64,000 nt of DNA, from positions 45,334 to 109,333 of the forward strand of contig MVAQ01000052.1 of assembly GCA_014825775.1 (NCBI GenBank), read 5' to 3'. This stretch comes from Krasilnikovozyma curviuscula. Lineage: Eukaryota; Basidiomycota; Tremellomycetes; Cystofilobasidiales; Mrakiaceae. Below are positions 1 to 13,400 of this stretch, piece after piece. A model generated the notes under the pieces. It made no database searches, had not been told where the DNA came from, and saw only the letters and a list, made by a program, of their open reading frames with translations. Every line of letters begins with the position of its first letter. Position 1 is the stretch's first letter. Made by a program: the position numbers and the translations under genes.

Positions 1-3000
1 TGCCGCTAGGGAGGCTTGTTTTCCTTCTTTGCCGACGATACCGACACCTGCGAAATGGATGTTTGAAGTTTCTTAGGCAGAAGTCCAACAACATCGCTAA
101 TTGAAGAGACGATTACTCACCAACATCAGCAGCTTGAATCATACTAACATCATTACCACCATCGCCAATGCAACAGACCCTTTTCTTCGTGAAGTGTCTG
201 ATTAAGCGAGCGACGTCTGCTTTTTGAGTGGGCGAACATCGACAAGCGACCACAGCAGGTAATTGAGTAGCAATTTCGATGAACTCATTCTTGAACCTAT
301 CAAGGCAGAGTTGGAGTGATTCACCGTCGATGACCAAGCAGCAATCGAGTTTTGTCCGGAGGAAGTCGAGTTCGTCCTGAATCTGAGCTGAAGTTTTCAG
401 TTTAGCGACTTGGTGGATGTATTGACCCCGGGCAACAAGCTTTGTTGAGATTGCAATACACGTTGCAGTTTCAATTTTGTCACCAGTAAGCTACTCACAG
501 GGAGAACAACGTCAGAGTTTGCCGGAAGACGCACATGACGGATCCACTTACCATCCAAATCTTTAGTCCAGCATTTCGAAGCAGCTCCAATGTAGCCTTG
601 ACGTCATCTTGAAGTTTATCTTCAACACCAGTTAACGCTAACAGTTCCAGGTCTTTTTCCAAATGCGAAGCGACGACGGCGCTCATTGCTTCGCTTCGAT
701 CCTTCAATTGCACGCTCGCCTTCTTGTAGTCTGTCGTGAACGCTTCATAGCTCTCCTCCGTCAGCTTCTTTCTGCCAATAACCAGAGTTCTCAATCCTTC
801 TCTCGCCATATTCCCACACTCCTCCTCTAGCCAGTCGTTCTTCATCACAATGCGGGCCATGACAACGTCGGCACCCTTTTGAACGAAGAAGTATTCGCCG
901 GACTGACGGTCACGGACGACGATACCCATGCGTTTGGACTCAGATGTGAAAGGGAAGATCTCAAGAACGTCGAAGTGGATCAGGGAGTTATCTGGTAGAC
1001 GCAAGCCCATTGATGTTCGGTCTCGCTCGACGAGTGTTAAGCCCACAGATTCCGTCCACTGTACGATGGCGACCTCGTCCGGAGACGAGGCTTGGTAAGC
1101 TACAGTTCCGTCGTCACCAGTGACAGGCGTAACCTGGGGCAAACAATCTGAGGTCAATGATGTTCCCTGTTAGAGGGGAAAAGATCATCCACTCACGTTG
1201 TGACACAAAGCAAGGGCCAAAACTGCATCCCGAACTCTCGAAGACATGTCTCTTCTCCCTCTAGTTGCTAACAAAGCACCAGTCGTGGTAAAATTGCGAG
1301 TTTGAGGGGCTAAAGCGAGCGTCGAGATTGTAAGTGAAATGGCGATTGGAAACAAGGGAAGAGTAGAACGAAAGACTCACGAGGGCTTCCAACTGAAGTA
1401 TAGAACAACGCGAGTTGATGAGATACTTCATCCATTGAATCGTAGCCGTACGACATTGTTCCCAAGTGAAGCCTTCTCATTTCCATTTCTGTAAACGGGC
1501 AGTGAAGAATATGCGAATCGTTCAGTCGTAAAAAAAAGGCCTGAATCCGGCAAAACCAAAATGAATCACATACCATTCTGTGTCAACGTTCCTGTCTTAT
1601 CACTCAAAAGATACTCGATCCTGCCCAACTCCTCCGGGAGCGTGCTAGTCCTCACAACCGTCTCCGGGATTTCAGGGTCGTGTTGGATTTGATATGCATA
1701 CACAGTCTTCCCCATATCCAGGTTCACACGTAGGGAGATGGGTATGATGGAGGAGAAAAGGATAAGGAACCTGAAGACGTAGACGATCCATGTTCCTCGG
1801 AAACCGTTGAGAGCGACGAGGGCCACAGAGAGGGCGAACGTAACGGCACATAAGATCTGATATCAAGAGAAAAATTGAAAGAAGTTAAGAATTGAATGCC
1901 TTGCAAACTTGGAGTCAAACTCTATACCTTGGCCATTCTGTTGATCTCCAAATCCAACAACCCCGTCTTCGTCTCCGGATGACTAGTATTCATCACTGCC
2001 CTAGTTTCCGGCCCTGTATAGACAATAAAACCAACCGCAGTACCAGATGCAAGGACTGTGTTGGCCCAGAGGAGGTTCTCGGCTGTGAGAGGCTCGACTT
2101 GGTGTGCAGGCAAAACAGAGACATCGTCGGATGAGGAGGTTGCATTGATGGTCAAGGTACCGATGAATTGGTGGATATCTTTGATTGGTGCATCAGCTGA
2201 AAGAAGAGGTGGCTTTGAGTCTGACGTTGGGGAAACAGAGTAAAATTAAGAGGCGACGCACCGTAAAGCTCACCGACGAGCTCCAGAAGCGACTCATTGC
2301 CAGGTAGTTTCTGACATGCAGGAACGGCAACTCTCAATTTCCAATCTGTCTCTCCATCTAACTGATCTGTCCTGATAAAACACGTCCCACTCTCGTCGCT
2401 CGTCCTCAACAACACCATATCCGCCGGCACCCTCTGGTTCTTCTCCAAAACAACCAAGTCGCCGACTTTGAGTTTTGATGAAGGAACTGCTCGTGTCGGG
2501 GGTATCGAAGGTGATGAAGCTGGAGAACGGTCGAGGATGAGGTATCGAGCAGAGTTGGCATCTCGGTCTCGTAGGTATCGTGTGTAGTCGTCGTATGCCT
2601 CTTTACCCATCGTCACGCAAAGAACGAAGGCCAGAGGTGCAACATAGGTAACAATGAATCCTACAAGACGCAAAGAATCAGATACACTATTTGCTAGGAT
2701 GTCCAAACGAGCGTGAAGCAACGTACCAATTTTGAGAGCTGGAATAAATTGACTCAGGGCGACCAGCAGGAAGTAGAGGTTGAAGAAGAACTTGAACTGC
2801 TCGTAGAATACCAAAGGTAAGAACGAGACCACATTGTATTTCTGATTTCTGACGAGGTTCGCTGGGAATTGAGAAACGAGTTTCGCTGTGCAATACGACA
2901 CACAATGAGTAAGTCTTTCAAACCAGCTCCATAACCAAAGGAGAACCTGCAAGCTAACCTGATGGATTAAACGGGATGGTCCTCGATTTATCTTGTGTAG

Positions 3001-3322
3001 ACTGTGACTTCTTTGCTTCTTTCATCGGGGGAGGTTGCTGTAGACACAAAAGGCAAGGTCAGAGATTACCCTTCGATTTCCTCCAGCCTTCCAGCCCCAG
3101 GAAACTAACCGTCGTCAGCTCATATTCGACAGTCTCATTCCTCTCTTCTTCGTACCCTGGTCCTCCCCCTCCTATCAGCAGTTCCTCCTCCTCGACGGCC
3201 GTTGACGCTTCCCGCTGGTGCTGCTGGTTCCTCCTGTTTGTTCTTCCTGACCGCGAGGCCATGGCTGATCTTGATGATTGAGACTTGATTGAGGTTAAGG
3301 GGATACTGGGAGAGCTGCTCAT
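1..3322 (-). CDS. NEO1: P4-type phospholipid flippase, NEO1/ATP9 family (3' end outside window)
   Basis: A P4-ATPase moves aminophospholipids across Golgi/endosomal membranes. Reading from the ATG at 3322 through several short introns gives a hydrophilic N-tail. Then comes the block [20 protein letters not shown] followed by [17 protein letters not shown], a hallmark of the NEO1/ATP9 branch. The A-domain motif is [10 protein letters not shown] (the DW form is typical of NEO1, not the Dnf/Drs2 branch). The phosphorylation loop [11 protein letters not shown] lies near 1580-1610. The nucleotide-binding part (about 495-1157) carries a KGAD motif. The hinge [16 protein letters not shown] is at about 114-180, and [10 protein letters not shown] follows close to base 1. 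The C-terminal membrane segments lie beyond the window. NEO1-type flippases work without a Cdc50 partner in yeast (family knowledge). The start is supported by an open acidic N-tail; an upstream exon cannot be excluded. Confidence 0.93.
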
Positions 3323-4383
3323 TAGGCCCCTGTACTTTTTAGGAGCGATTCATCGTTAGGGGATGCAACGAGGACGTTGCGCTGCGGCGAGAGAAGATCC
3401 CCTTAATATTTCATCGTATTATTCGAGAACATCTCCATCCCTTTACAATACGTCATTACTGATTTTTGCCTTGAAAAAGTTGAGCAGCAACCTGTCTGGA
3501 AATATTAAAGTTCTCAAGCTGGCGATCGCTTGTCTCCCATCGATTAAATCTGGCAGATTACGGTAATGGACGTAGTTCCTATCATATCCGGGTAAGCTCT
3601 GGGCTTGAGCATCAGAATAAATGCCGTCACTTGTCGTAGGAAACATGGTCACTTGGATAGTTTTCATCTTTAACGCCCAAACATGATTCGAAATGCCGTG
3701 CGTCAATAATCAGAGAACCCATCGAAGTGTTTATTTTAATAGTCCTCTTTTAGTCAGTATAGAATTTGCTGAGGGTACATTAAGCATATCCACACTCGGC
3801 GCCAGGAGAGTTTTGCACTACCATTCCACGAAGAGAACGCCTACATCGACCTACTCAAGAACTCAAGTTCTAGTAAGGACATGGACATCTCTCTGAACTT
3901 AGAACACCTCAAGGATCCTAGATTTTGGATGTCTGGCGGCGTACCTTCTTAGCCTTTTGAAGTGATCAATGGATTCGAGAGGAGATAATAAGGAGGAGCG
4001 GCGAGTTTTAGCTGCTTGCTCATCATCTCTCTTCACAATAATCAAATTATATGGCTCCTTTTTGTTTTTACCTTTCAGTGCCATCATTTACAAGACATAA
4101 ACCGGAAATACTCTCACGGCTGATGCGCCATTCTATACCGCGCTCTTTCGGACATTTCCTTTTCGAATTGCAAAGGCAGATTCTAACTCCCACCTCTATA
4201 TTCAAGCACCAGAGCAAAAAAGAAGTTTCTTGTACCCCACTCTCCAATGGGAGCATCACCACCATTACACAAAGCACCATATACTGTCACTGAACAATTC
4301 ACTTGCTGTTCCGACTCTGGCTCCTCCTTGCTGCATTAGAAACCTTTCAAGTCCCACCACTTATTTCCCGATTCCATTTTCAG
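3323..4383. promoter_or_regulatory. Divergent intergenic region, NEO1 / MFS transporter
   Basis: About 1.06 kb between two divergent starts, so it should hold both promoters. Short open frames occur on both strands, but none shows recognisable protein motifs or a run of splice-linked exons. No clear TATA box, tRNA or repeat was seen. Confidence 0.4.
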
Positions 4384-6864
4384 ATGACCCTCGCTCACTC
4401 AGGTTCATTGATCGACACGATAGAACCTCTTCCTCTGGCAGCGATTCCAGTCGTCGAAAATACGAGCGCCGATATCGACACGTCGGGTGGGGATCCAACC
4501 GATGATAGTACCAATCATGATGGAGCTACCATTGCGGTAGTGAAGAAGCTAGATATTGAACATGCTGTTGTCGAGAACGATCCTCGAGCTTGGTCCAGTA
4601 CGAAAAAGGTACGGGTTTGAATACAGTTATTTTGTATTTTTGTTTATAAGGACAATAACAATATCTCTATCAAATTCTAAACTGACTCTTATTCCCGTTT
4701 GATTTCTGCTACGTTTTGAATCAGACCGCCATCCTGATCATGATCTCTCTGGGGGCTGTCACGCCTACCTTGGGTGCAGCGATTTACAACCCGGTTAGTA
4801 TCCGGATTCCCTGCCTTCCTTCTCCTCGAGGCGGCCGATGTTGGTAGAAACTATAAGTCCCATTTGCTTTACTGACATACGCTCTGTATTCGCTCAGGCA
4901 TTTAGTCAGGTATATATGAATATTCATTTTCGCACCTTGTTCTGTGACAAGCTGCGACGTCGCTGACTGCTGCCCTCAACCTTCTACATCAGCTCGAACA
5001 AGAACTCCATGCAACCGAATCCCAACTTGCACTTTCGCTCTCAATTTTTGTCCTTCTGCAAGGAGTCATTCCTATGTTCTGGACCGCGCTGGCTGAAGCG
5101 ACAGGTCGAAAATGGGTTTATTTGACCTCGTACACAGTCTTTATCATCGGTACTTTGGTTGCTTCACGAAGTAATAGCATGGGACTTCTGATTGGAATGA
5201 GGTGTCTACAAGCTATTGGGTCTGCTGCAGTCTTAAGTATCGGAGCTGGGACGCTAGCGGATATCTATGAGACGAAAGAGCGAGGTGTGAGTGTATTGTT
5301 ATCTTCAGCTCGGAAATTCCAAGTCTGATCCTTTTCAATGACTCAAAAAGACCAAAATGGGTCTCTACTATGTAAGACGATCTTTCATTTGTCAATAAAT
5401 TTCCATTGCACTAAGTCTCCAGGTCACTGATGGGGGTGTAGTTCCTTTTTATTATCTTCAGGCGGCTCCTCTGCTCGGCCCAAGTATGGGACCTCTGGTT
5501 GGTGGGGCACTAACATCAGGATTCAACTGGAGAGCGACATTTTATTTCATCTGTTCTCTTGGAGCAGTATCATGGGTCAGTGTAGTTCAATAACATGTGT
5601 AATTAGTCTTAGCTTTTCACGCATACTCACACTCCCCTTCTCACTTAACGCCTACTGTCAACTTCAGGTTGCGTTCTGGTTCTTTCCAGACACTTGGCGA
5701 AAGGAGAGATCAGCCGTTTATCAGTCAGCATATCGAGACTTTCTGAAACAAAAGTTGGAGAATGAGGGTCGCCTGGAAACCTCTGAGAAGCAACAAGTCC
5801 CGTCCATGCCTATACAGAAGAGGAACTGGCGAGGAAAACTTGAATATAGGAGTAAAAGTGACTTCAGGATTCAATTTAAACATATAACCCCGGTACCAGC
5901 GGCGATTCGAGTCCTCAAAAAACCTCACAATGTGATTGTGATGATCGCATCAGGTAAATAAAAATTCTTTTAAGAAATTAGATTAAATTCAGCATCACAG
6001 AACTGAGCCAGGCCCTCAAACAATCTGCAGGGTTTTTATTCGCGGCCCAATACACCGTCGCATTTACCTCAGCCCTGACCTTCTCCGCCGCGCCGTACAA
6101 CTATAGCGCTTTCAAAGTCGGACTCGTACTCGTCTCTTTCGGAGGAGGAAATATCATTGGCTCTATCCTCGGCGGTCGATACTCCGATCGGGTTCTCAAG
6201 CATCTGAAGGCGAAGAACGGGGGCGTGGGGGAGCCAGAGATGAGATGTAGGAGCATGATTCCTCCTATGCCGCTGATTGTGCTGGGATTCTTGGGGTATG
6301 CATGGTGTGTTCAAGAAAAGACTAGTATTGCGGGGCCGGTGGTGTTTTTGTTCGTTGCTGGGAGTAGCTTGATGGTAACTTATTCCTCGTGAGTTTCTGG
6401 CTTGTTTTGTTACTCATCTCATAGAATGCAACACTGACTTCTGTTTGATCTACAGCGCTCTGGCTTACCTTGTCGATGCCAATATGGGAAGTTCCTCAAG
6501 TGCGTTTGCAATGAATGCGTTTGCTAGGGGCCTCTTCGCTTTCGTCATGTCAGAAATCGCTATTCCCATCCGAAATGCGATCGTAAGTCAAATTGCCTCT
6601 CAAACACATGGCTTGCCTACCGTTCGATTCTGACTAGCGATGTATTGAAGGGCGATGGTGGATTGTATACCCTTATAGCTGGAATCTTAGCCTTTGCTTG
6701 TAGTTTACTGGTGCTGCTGATGTATAAAGGCAAGATGGTAAGTGCTGAATTTCTCTGGCTGAGATATCAGTCACTGATTCTATCGCACCTTCTAGTGGAG
6801 AGACCCAGATTACAAGATGTTTTCTAGAAAGCAAAAGCCTAGTGATGTGGAGTCTGGGAAATAG
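4384..6864 (+). CDS. MFS transporter, DHA1 drug:H+ antiporter (QDR/AQR1-like)
   Basis: Plasma-membrane exporter of the DHA1 family, to which yeast Qdr and Aqr1 multidrug and weak-acid pumps belong. A hydrophilic acidic N-tail of about 75 residues leads into TM1 (TAILIMISLGAVTPTLGAA), then YNPAFSQLEQEL. TM2 is followed by the loop motif A sequence (ALAEATGRKW). Later come the motif near TM4 (MRCLQAIGSAAVLSIGAGTLADIYE) and TM5 motif C (APLLGPSMGPLVGG). A long charged central loop (about 5680-5930) separates the two six-helix halves. At least eight exons are needed, including a 12-nt exon (4898-4909) and a 21-nt exon (5351-5371). The ATG at 4384 was chosen because an in-frame ATG at 4303 would add a hydrophobic stretch unusual for this family. 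Substrate cannot be told from sequence. Confidence 0.88.
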
Positions 6865-7152
6865 AGTTTCAGGTCTCGTTTGGACGCGTGGAGAATGAAT
6901 GAATGCATTACAGCGCGGTGACCAACCAGTTTATTCCAATAAAATTAGAATTGACTTTCCTCCCACCCGCTTCGTTGTATAACTTGAGGTTAGTGTTTTG
7001 GCTGCCAGGCAGCAGAAGTAAGAAAAGATTTTTCAGGGCCGGTGTCCTATGGCAGTCCCCATGAACTTAGCCGCCAGCATTTCGCTCGACTCTTGTTCGC
7101 CCTTTGATTTCACCTCACTTTCGAACCTCACCTTTCTCTTCTCTCAGTTCTC

Positions 7153-8953
7153 ATGGCCAAAGTGAAGATTGTAAGCACTTCAGATCGTCCGTTCAGATAA
7201 GTATGAAGGCTCATTTGTATTTGCCTCTCTTAGCTCTCAATCGGTCGTCCCTCAGAGACTTCCCATGTTCTGTCTTCATTCGAAGAGCAGGTGGAATGGA
7301 CTGTGAGTATTAATATGATCTAGTTTTCATGCTTGAGTATCTAACGAAGCTCTTTTTTCCACTCAGTTCATTGCTCAAACTAATCGCCTCGACACCGTTC
7401 GTTTCCATCCTTCTACGGGAGCTTCATTCAAAGACTGATTTCCCTTTCCCCAATAGATCGAGAATATCAAGGCCTCAGTGAGATCCGAAGGGCCATTCGA
7501 AGTCGTCATGTTCTTCCTCACATTCTCCAAATCTGCCGAAACCGGTCTGCCGTTTCCCTCACAGCAAGAGATGTTTGAACCCTTAGTAGAAGGTGGAAAA
7601 CTGAAGGTTGTGATTGCTCCTGGGGCTGGATTTGAGGTGAATTTTGCTTGCTTTGTATTTCTGTGAAGAGTGGAGACTAACACCTTTGCGGGGCAAAACA
7701 AACAGCACGTCGATACTGACTACCTCACCCGAAACGGCGTTTTCTATGCAAATGGGCCGGAGACTGTGGGAAAACGAACGGCTGATTCGACGTTGATGCT
7801 CATCATGCAAGGTTCGTCCGGTCGCTTTTCCATTCTGCTTGCAACGGGGGCGGTTCTGACTCTACGAGGGCGATGATACAGCCTTGAGGGGTTCGTCTGA
7901 GCATGAGCATAACTTGAGAGAGGGGAAGTGGCTGGATAGGTCCATCGTCTCCAAGGACTCACGGGAATGTACTGTAAGTGTCAGAATTAAAACTCTCGCT
8001 GCTTCGCGCTGCTGATCAAAACACTACTTCTGACTCTAACTCTCACACCATCTAATTGTTATCTCATAGATTGGAATCATTGGAATGGGACGTATTGGAC
8101 AGTATGTAGCGAAAGGCGCTGAGAGTTGGTTGGGCATGAAAGTTGTTTATACAAAACGATCCAGGTTACCAGCTTCAGGTGAGTACATCATCTGTTTCAT
8201 CCAAAATCTTGATCATTGAGCCGCTTTGTTTTCCTAATTTCAGAGGAAGGCAAGTTTAAGTACCTCAGTTTAGACGAACTCCTTGCGACCTCAGACCTCA
8301 TCTCCCTCAACTGCCCTTTGACCGCCGAAACCCACCATCTGATAACAGCCAAGGAATTTGCGAAAATGAAAGATGGTGTTATAATTGTGAACACCGCGAG
8401 GGGCGCTGTGATCGATGAGAACGCATTGGTTGAAGCGCTGGATAGTGGGAAAGGTGAGAGTTCTTACTTGTTTAGCCATGGTGATCAATGGAAGGTCGTA
8501 TGTGCGGTTGCTGACTTTGACTGTACTTCTTTGTTACAGTCCTGAGAGCTGTAAGTGAAGTGTATGGTCCTACGAACCTGACCGAGCTCTACTAACTCCT
8601 ACTCACCTACTTTGATTACTTGCATCGCCAGGCTCTCGATGTAAGTGACGGCATGTCTCTCCCTCTCTCATCGGTATTAACTATATTGCTCAAATTAGGT
8701 GTTTGAAAATGAGCCTGCAATCCATCCCGGTCTTCTGAAGAACCACAAGTGTATTCTAACCCCTCACTCAGCGTAAGTTCTCTTCGTCTTCCCTTTTTCT
8801 CCTCATTTGACTCTCTCTTAACCCTTCCCTTATCGCAGGTGCCTTAACGAGACTATCCAAAGAGATCATGAATTAGAGATGTTTGAAAACCTGAAGCATT
8901 ACTTGAAGACGGGCGCGCCGTTCACACCTGTCAACAAGCCGCTGCGGTCTTGA
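7153..8953 (+). CDS. D-isomer-specific 2-hydroxyacid dehydrogenase (glyoxylate/hydroxypyruvate reductase-like)
   Basis: NAD(P)-dependent reductase of 2-oxo acids such as glyoxylate or hydroxypyruvate. The first coding exon is 18 nt (MAKVKI). The N-terminal substrate domain contains VVIAPGAGFE and HVDTDYLTRNGV. The Rossmann part shows GIIGMGRIGQ, then the loop DLISLNCPLTAETHHLI. The catalytic Arg sits in VNTARGAVID, the Glu in VFENEP and the His in TPHSA. It ends near VNKPLRS. The conserved stretch VLRA-ALD-VFENEP is split over an 11-nt exon (8540-8550) and a 9-nt exon (8632-8640), both flanked by good GT-AG signals. No targeting signal was seen, so cytosolic is likely. The exact substrate is not determined. 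Confidence 0.9.
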
Positions 8954-10455
8954 GTGCTTGAGGAAGCTTCAATTTGTTGTTAGAACGGCGATGGTCAATT
9001 AGAACCGATGTTAATGACTTATATTGGCATAATTTACGAGTGTATGGCTTTAGATTGCCGCCGTGTGGTTTATCCAGCGGAGGAAAAGTTGCTCGCACAC
9101 TTTGTTTTCGAGCCGACAACGGGGAGGTGTGAGATCCAATAGCACCAAAATACCAGCGTTACTTGTTCTGCTTATTGTTTTGATTCCACTGAGAATCTTC
9201 ACAATCAATGGACCGTCTAGGACCGACGAAGCTGGCAAGAAAGTTAATGCGATGGGGCCCAAAGCGCAGAGAAGAGAAGCTGGAATCGAAAACGAATGAC
9301 ACAGGGTAAACTCGCTCAAGCACTCTCGAATCTTGTCTCCCTCTCCCCACGACCGTCCCAGTTTCATTGTTTCATCTGCACTGGTTGGACCTACACTTTC
9401 GTGAAGAAATACTCTGTTTGATATTTCATATCTGCATGAGTTCCGCTGACCTTTTGTTTTTTCTGCGACATATTTCTATTCGGTTCAAGTTCAATAGGAA
9501 GACAGAGGTGCGCCATCTTCTTCTATCTGCAGGAACTTTCAGAGGGAGAGAAGGAGAAACAAATGGGCTGCAGCTATGAGAGAGAAAGCATGATAGGGCG
9601 AAGGAACAACTGCGCCAGCATCTGCTCTGTCTCATCTAAATTACCGGCAATGACACGCGGGCTTCCGTTCGATGAACACTGGTCACTGCTTTCTAATCCC
9701 ATGAAATTTTGATTTTTGTTTCTTTACATACTTTGGACAGCCGTCCCCGCTTGAGAAGACGAATACAACGACATATCTTTCCCAGTCTCCTTCGGAACGC
9801 TGGTTGTTTGGCTCTTATCATCAGGGATCTACGCCTGGGAAATTTCCCCGACACGTGAGAGGAACAATTCCCTCCCTGATTAGTGTCTCGTCATCCATTA
9901 GCTTTCAGGCATTTTTGGATGAAGGCTTAGCCCAGCTTTTTAGTCGACACATGTGACTGCCGCCGCCGCTTCAGCTATTCACTGACTGAGACTCCATCTC
10001 TTTCTCCACCCACACATCCACTGGACCCTACCTCGTTCCATTCTCGATACCTCGGGACCTCCCCTCGGACGCCTTCCTTCCCAAGAGCGAAACAGATCGC
10101 TGCGGGCTTTTCCTCGCGTCATCGACGTCGATCGAATTATTGTGGCTTCGATACGGTGCGTTACCCCGAAGGTGGTTTTTGAAGCTATCTCGACACTAAA
10201 CCTATTGGGCTCCAAGCCAAGTTCTCTTTTTGATACTACCCAACAGCCATCCTCTCCATTCAAGTCTTTTTTTTTAATGGTGAGCTGCTCCTTATCTGCA
10301 CACAACGACGGCGTCCTACGTCTCCTATCTCACAAAAATCTCATCCCTGTCTTGCTTTTTGCCATTATTCTTTAATCGCTGCACCAAAAGGGCATGCTTT
10401 GACGAAACCTGATACTATTCTGACACTCCTAGGCCACGAACTGTCAAGTTGAAGC
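8954..10455. promoter_or_regulatory. Long intergenic region upstream of the RhoGEF gene
   Basis: About 1.5 kb. The right half is pyrimidine-rich and probably holds the promoter and leader of the downstream gene. Frames of about 105 codons on the minus strand (9050-9367, 9979-10305) show no known motif and no splice-linked continuation. Nothing else was recognised. Confidence 0.3.
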
Positions 10456-13400
10456 ATGGCACTTTGTCCTCCCAAGCTCTCTCAACAATCCGACTCCTTC
10501 TCGTCCGCCTCGTCAACTTTTACATCGAACCATGGCAACGACTGGTCCGACGAGTCCTCACCATGGGAAACAGGCAACACAAGTCCAGGTAGTAGTAGTA
10601 GTGGGCATAGGCTTTTGAGATATGGCGAAGAGGAGGAGCTGCAGCGGGTTCTCGAGGAAAGCATGGTCGGAAGAACTGTTGGGGGGCATCCTGTTAGTAA
10701 AGTAGTCCTTCACCCCTATTGCCCTTGGAAAATTTCTCGAATGGCCCTCGGAGTTGCCATCTATTTCACTATTTGGTTGAGCTGAATGAGACGGTCAATT
10801 CTAACGCGAACGTTTTCATTCGCAGTCGTCGATTCAGCCGTCGTCCAGCAAATCGACGAACGTCGCAACCTCGATCCCTTATCGGACCCTACCGCCTTTA
10901 CCAACACCTACCCATCCTGAACATGAGATTCGACATACTTCTCCTTCGAAATTATCAAAGCAGTATTCTCAAGGGTCCCCAAACAAAGTTTCGACTGGCA
11001 CTAAAGAACGTGGGAAGTCGCACCACCTTAACATTCTCCTATCGACATCGACCACCCACACAAGCTTGGAAAACATCGACAATGAATCTATCTCACCAAC
11101 ACCAGTACATGAAGGGAAGGAAACAGGCAATGGTTATCTCCTCAACGCAGAGCGCAGCAACCAGACAGTTGTTGGTAGACCTCTAAGCAATTCACCTACA
11201 GCTGGGCAGTTCTCATCTTTACCACCACCAGAAATAGAACCACCTCTATTCTACAAGATAAGAAAACCTTCTCTACCAACTCCACCCATCCCATCCAGCT
11301 CCAATAGCCAGCGACAACAGGAGGAATCCATCCTTAGCCCCCTTCCATCCAAAAGATTCGCTGATCCATCGACTGGAAGAACCTATATTATGTCTCGATA
11401 TACAGATCAAACATCCCTTTCACCGTCAATCCTCTTGTCACCTAGCTCGAGCGAGTTCAGTGATACATCAACCGTCACCGCTTCGTCGCCTCGTACATCC
11501 CAGCCTTCTGCAACCTGGTCAAGCTCACCACCACCGACGCTGTCACCTAAATCACCAATGAGGAGACTGGTATCCACGAGTGCCTTGTCGGCGAATGCGA
11601 AGAGCGCAGGTGAGAAGAGGAAAGGCTCGTATGAGCAAGAAGAACGTGGTGTTGCACCATCAACGCTGATGAGTTCTGGTGTAAGTTCCTGACCTTAATG
11701 TCGTCATTCTCATAAGCTTGGCTCATCGTGTTCCTTCTCGCTTCCTGACTCTTTTGTTTCTGTATCGTCTTGTTCGGTTGCTACTATTCAGGGTCTTGGA
11801 GTACAGAGCCTAAAAGAACGGGGTGGTCCGACTGAGGACGGTGTAAGTTGACTGTTCCTTATTTTCCCTTCAGGAGCACCTTTATCCTGCTCCACTTCCG
11901 TCTGCTCCTTGTGCGTGTGATAGGGGCATTCCCCAGTCACGTTCATCCCCGCCTGCGCCCTGCTCAGTAGAGCTGGCGTTTATTGAATACGGTCGATTTG
12001 AGAACATCTTTCCAAACTTGATTTTCTATATCTTATCCTTGCTTGTTGTCAGAGCTAAGAGACAAAGTGCTGACGCCAGATGTTTGGTTTAAAACCTTAG
12101 TGCCTCACCGGATCGCCGCCGTCGCGGTCGCAGTCGCAGTTGTCAACTCCGCCTTCATTCAACTCTTCTGTCGTCGTCAGTACAACTTCCCTCCCCACGA
12201 CGAACAAGTCGAATGTAATGCTTCAGAACATCGGTACTCACCATCACCAGCAAGGCTCACCGATTCTCAAACCGAGCGACACCCCAGAAGCGCCCCCGGC
12301 CCCTATGGAGTACTTCCCCCAACCAAGCACTTTTGCAGGAGGATTTGTCACTGAGCAGTTACAACATGCAGGGGCTATACTTCCGGCTTTGATCTCTGGG
12401 CAGGTGCAGCAAAAGCACCAGGAAAACAGCCCACCCTCATCACCAACACTACCAGTTCAGTCCCCTTTTAGCTCGACCGGTGATTTGCAGCTTCACCAGT
12501 CACCAGTCATCGTAGACTCATTGGTCCCTCCCACCATACCCATCATCGACGAAAAAATACTCATACCATCTGTTCCTGCAGCTGAAAGCAGCCCAAGAAC
12601 GGCGTCGTACTCTCAGAGCTACCGTCTTATAGCAACCTCTTCGACCAACGCTGAAAACACGACACCGAAGTCTATTCTTGGTCTCAATCTTGGTGACAGC
12701 CCTAAAATCTCCCACTTCTCATCTACGACAGAGTCTCCCACCAAGCCGAAGAGGCTCACGAAACGACATCGTCCAGCTGTGGTGAAGAGGGTTTCAGAGT
12801 TCTCCTCTGCATTGTGGGAAGGAGCCAAAACATCAGCAGTCGCACCACCCGGTATTCAGCAGTCAATGGGTCATCCGATGTCGATTGTAACTTCAACAAC
12901 AGTAACAGAAACAGCTGTCGCATCTTCGTCCTTTTTTAAGTTTCGTTCGAAATCGACGGTAAACCTTCCGCAGACACTGCTGCAGCAATCTCAGTACCAG
13001 CAGCTTCTTCTTCAGGAACGTATACCTGATACTTCCGAAACAGATTCCCCAGTCTATTCCAATAATTCTTCTCCCGGACAGCAACACCCGCCACCGTCTC
13101 TCCATCGGTCGAAATCCCTCAGCGACCGGTTTGTCGACACTTTCATGGGCAGAAGATCTAATTCCAGCTCCAGCTCTAGCTCAGGAATGGTGGAAAGAAA
13201 GGGCGGTATCGGCTTGGAAGGAATGTCGCCGATCACCCCTTCGTCGATCGACAGCACGCCGCCAGTAGAGTTGGAAGGAGGTGATGACGACGTTGGTGTC
13301 TTGATGAAGGCTATCAAATCGGCTAGTCCATCAAGGAGGTTGACGAAGCGAAACAAGAGTCCTCAGGAGAACGAGGCTAAGAAGTTGGAAGATGGCCTAT

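Noticed and set aside
9050..9367. 105-codon minus frame with hydrophobic stretch
   Set aside because: No family motif and no adjacent exon; typical for chance frames in this region.
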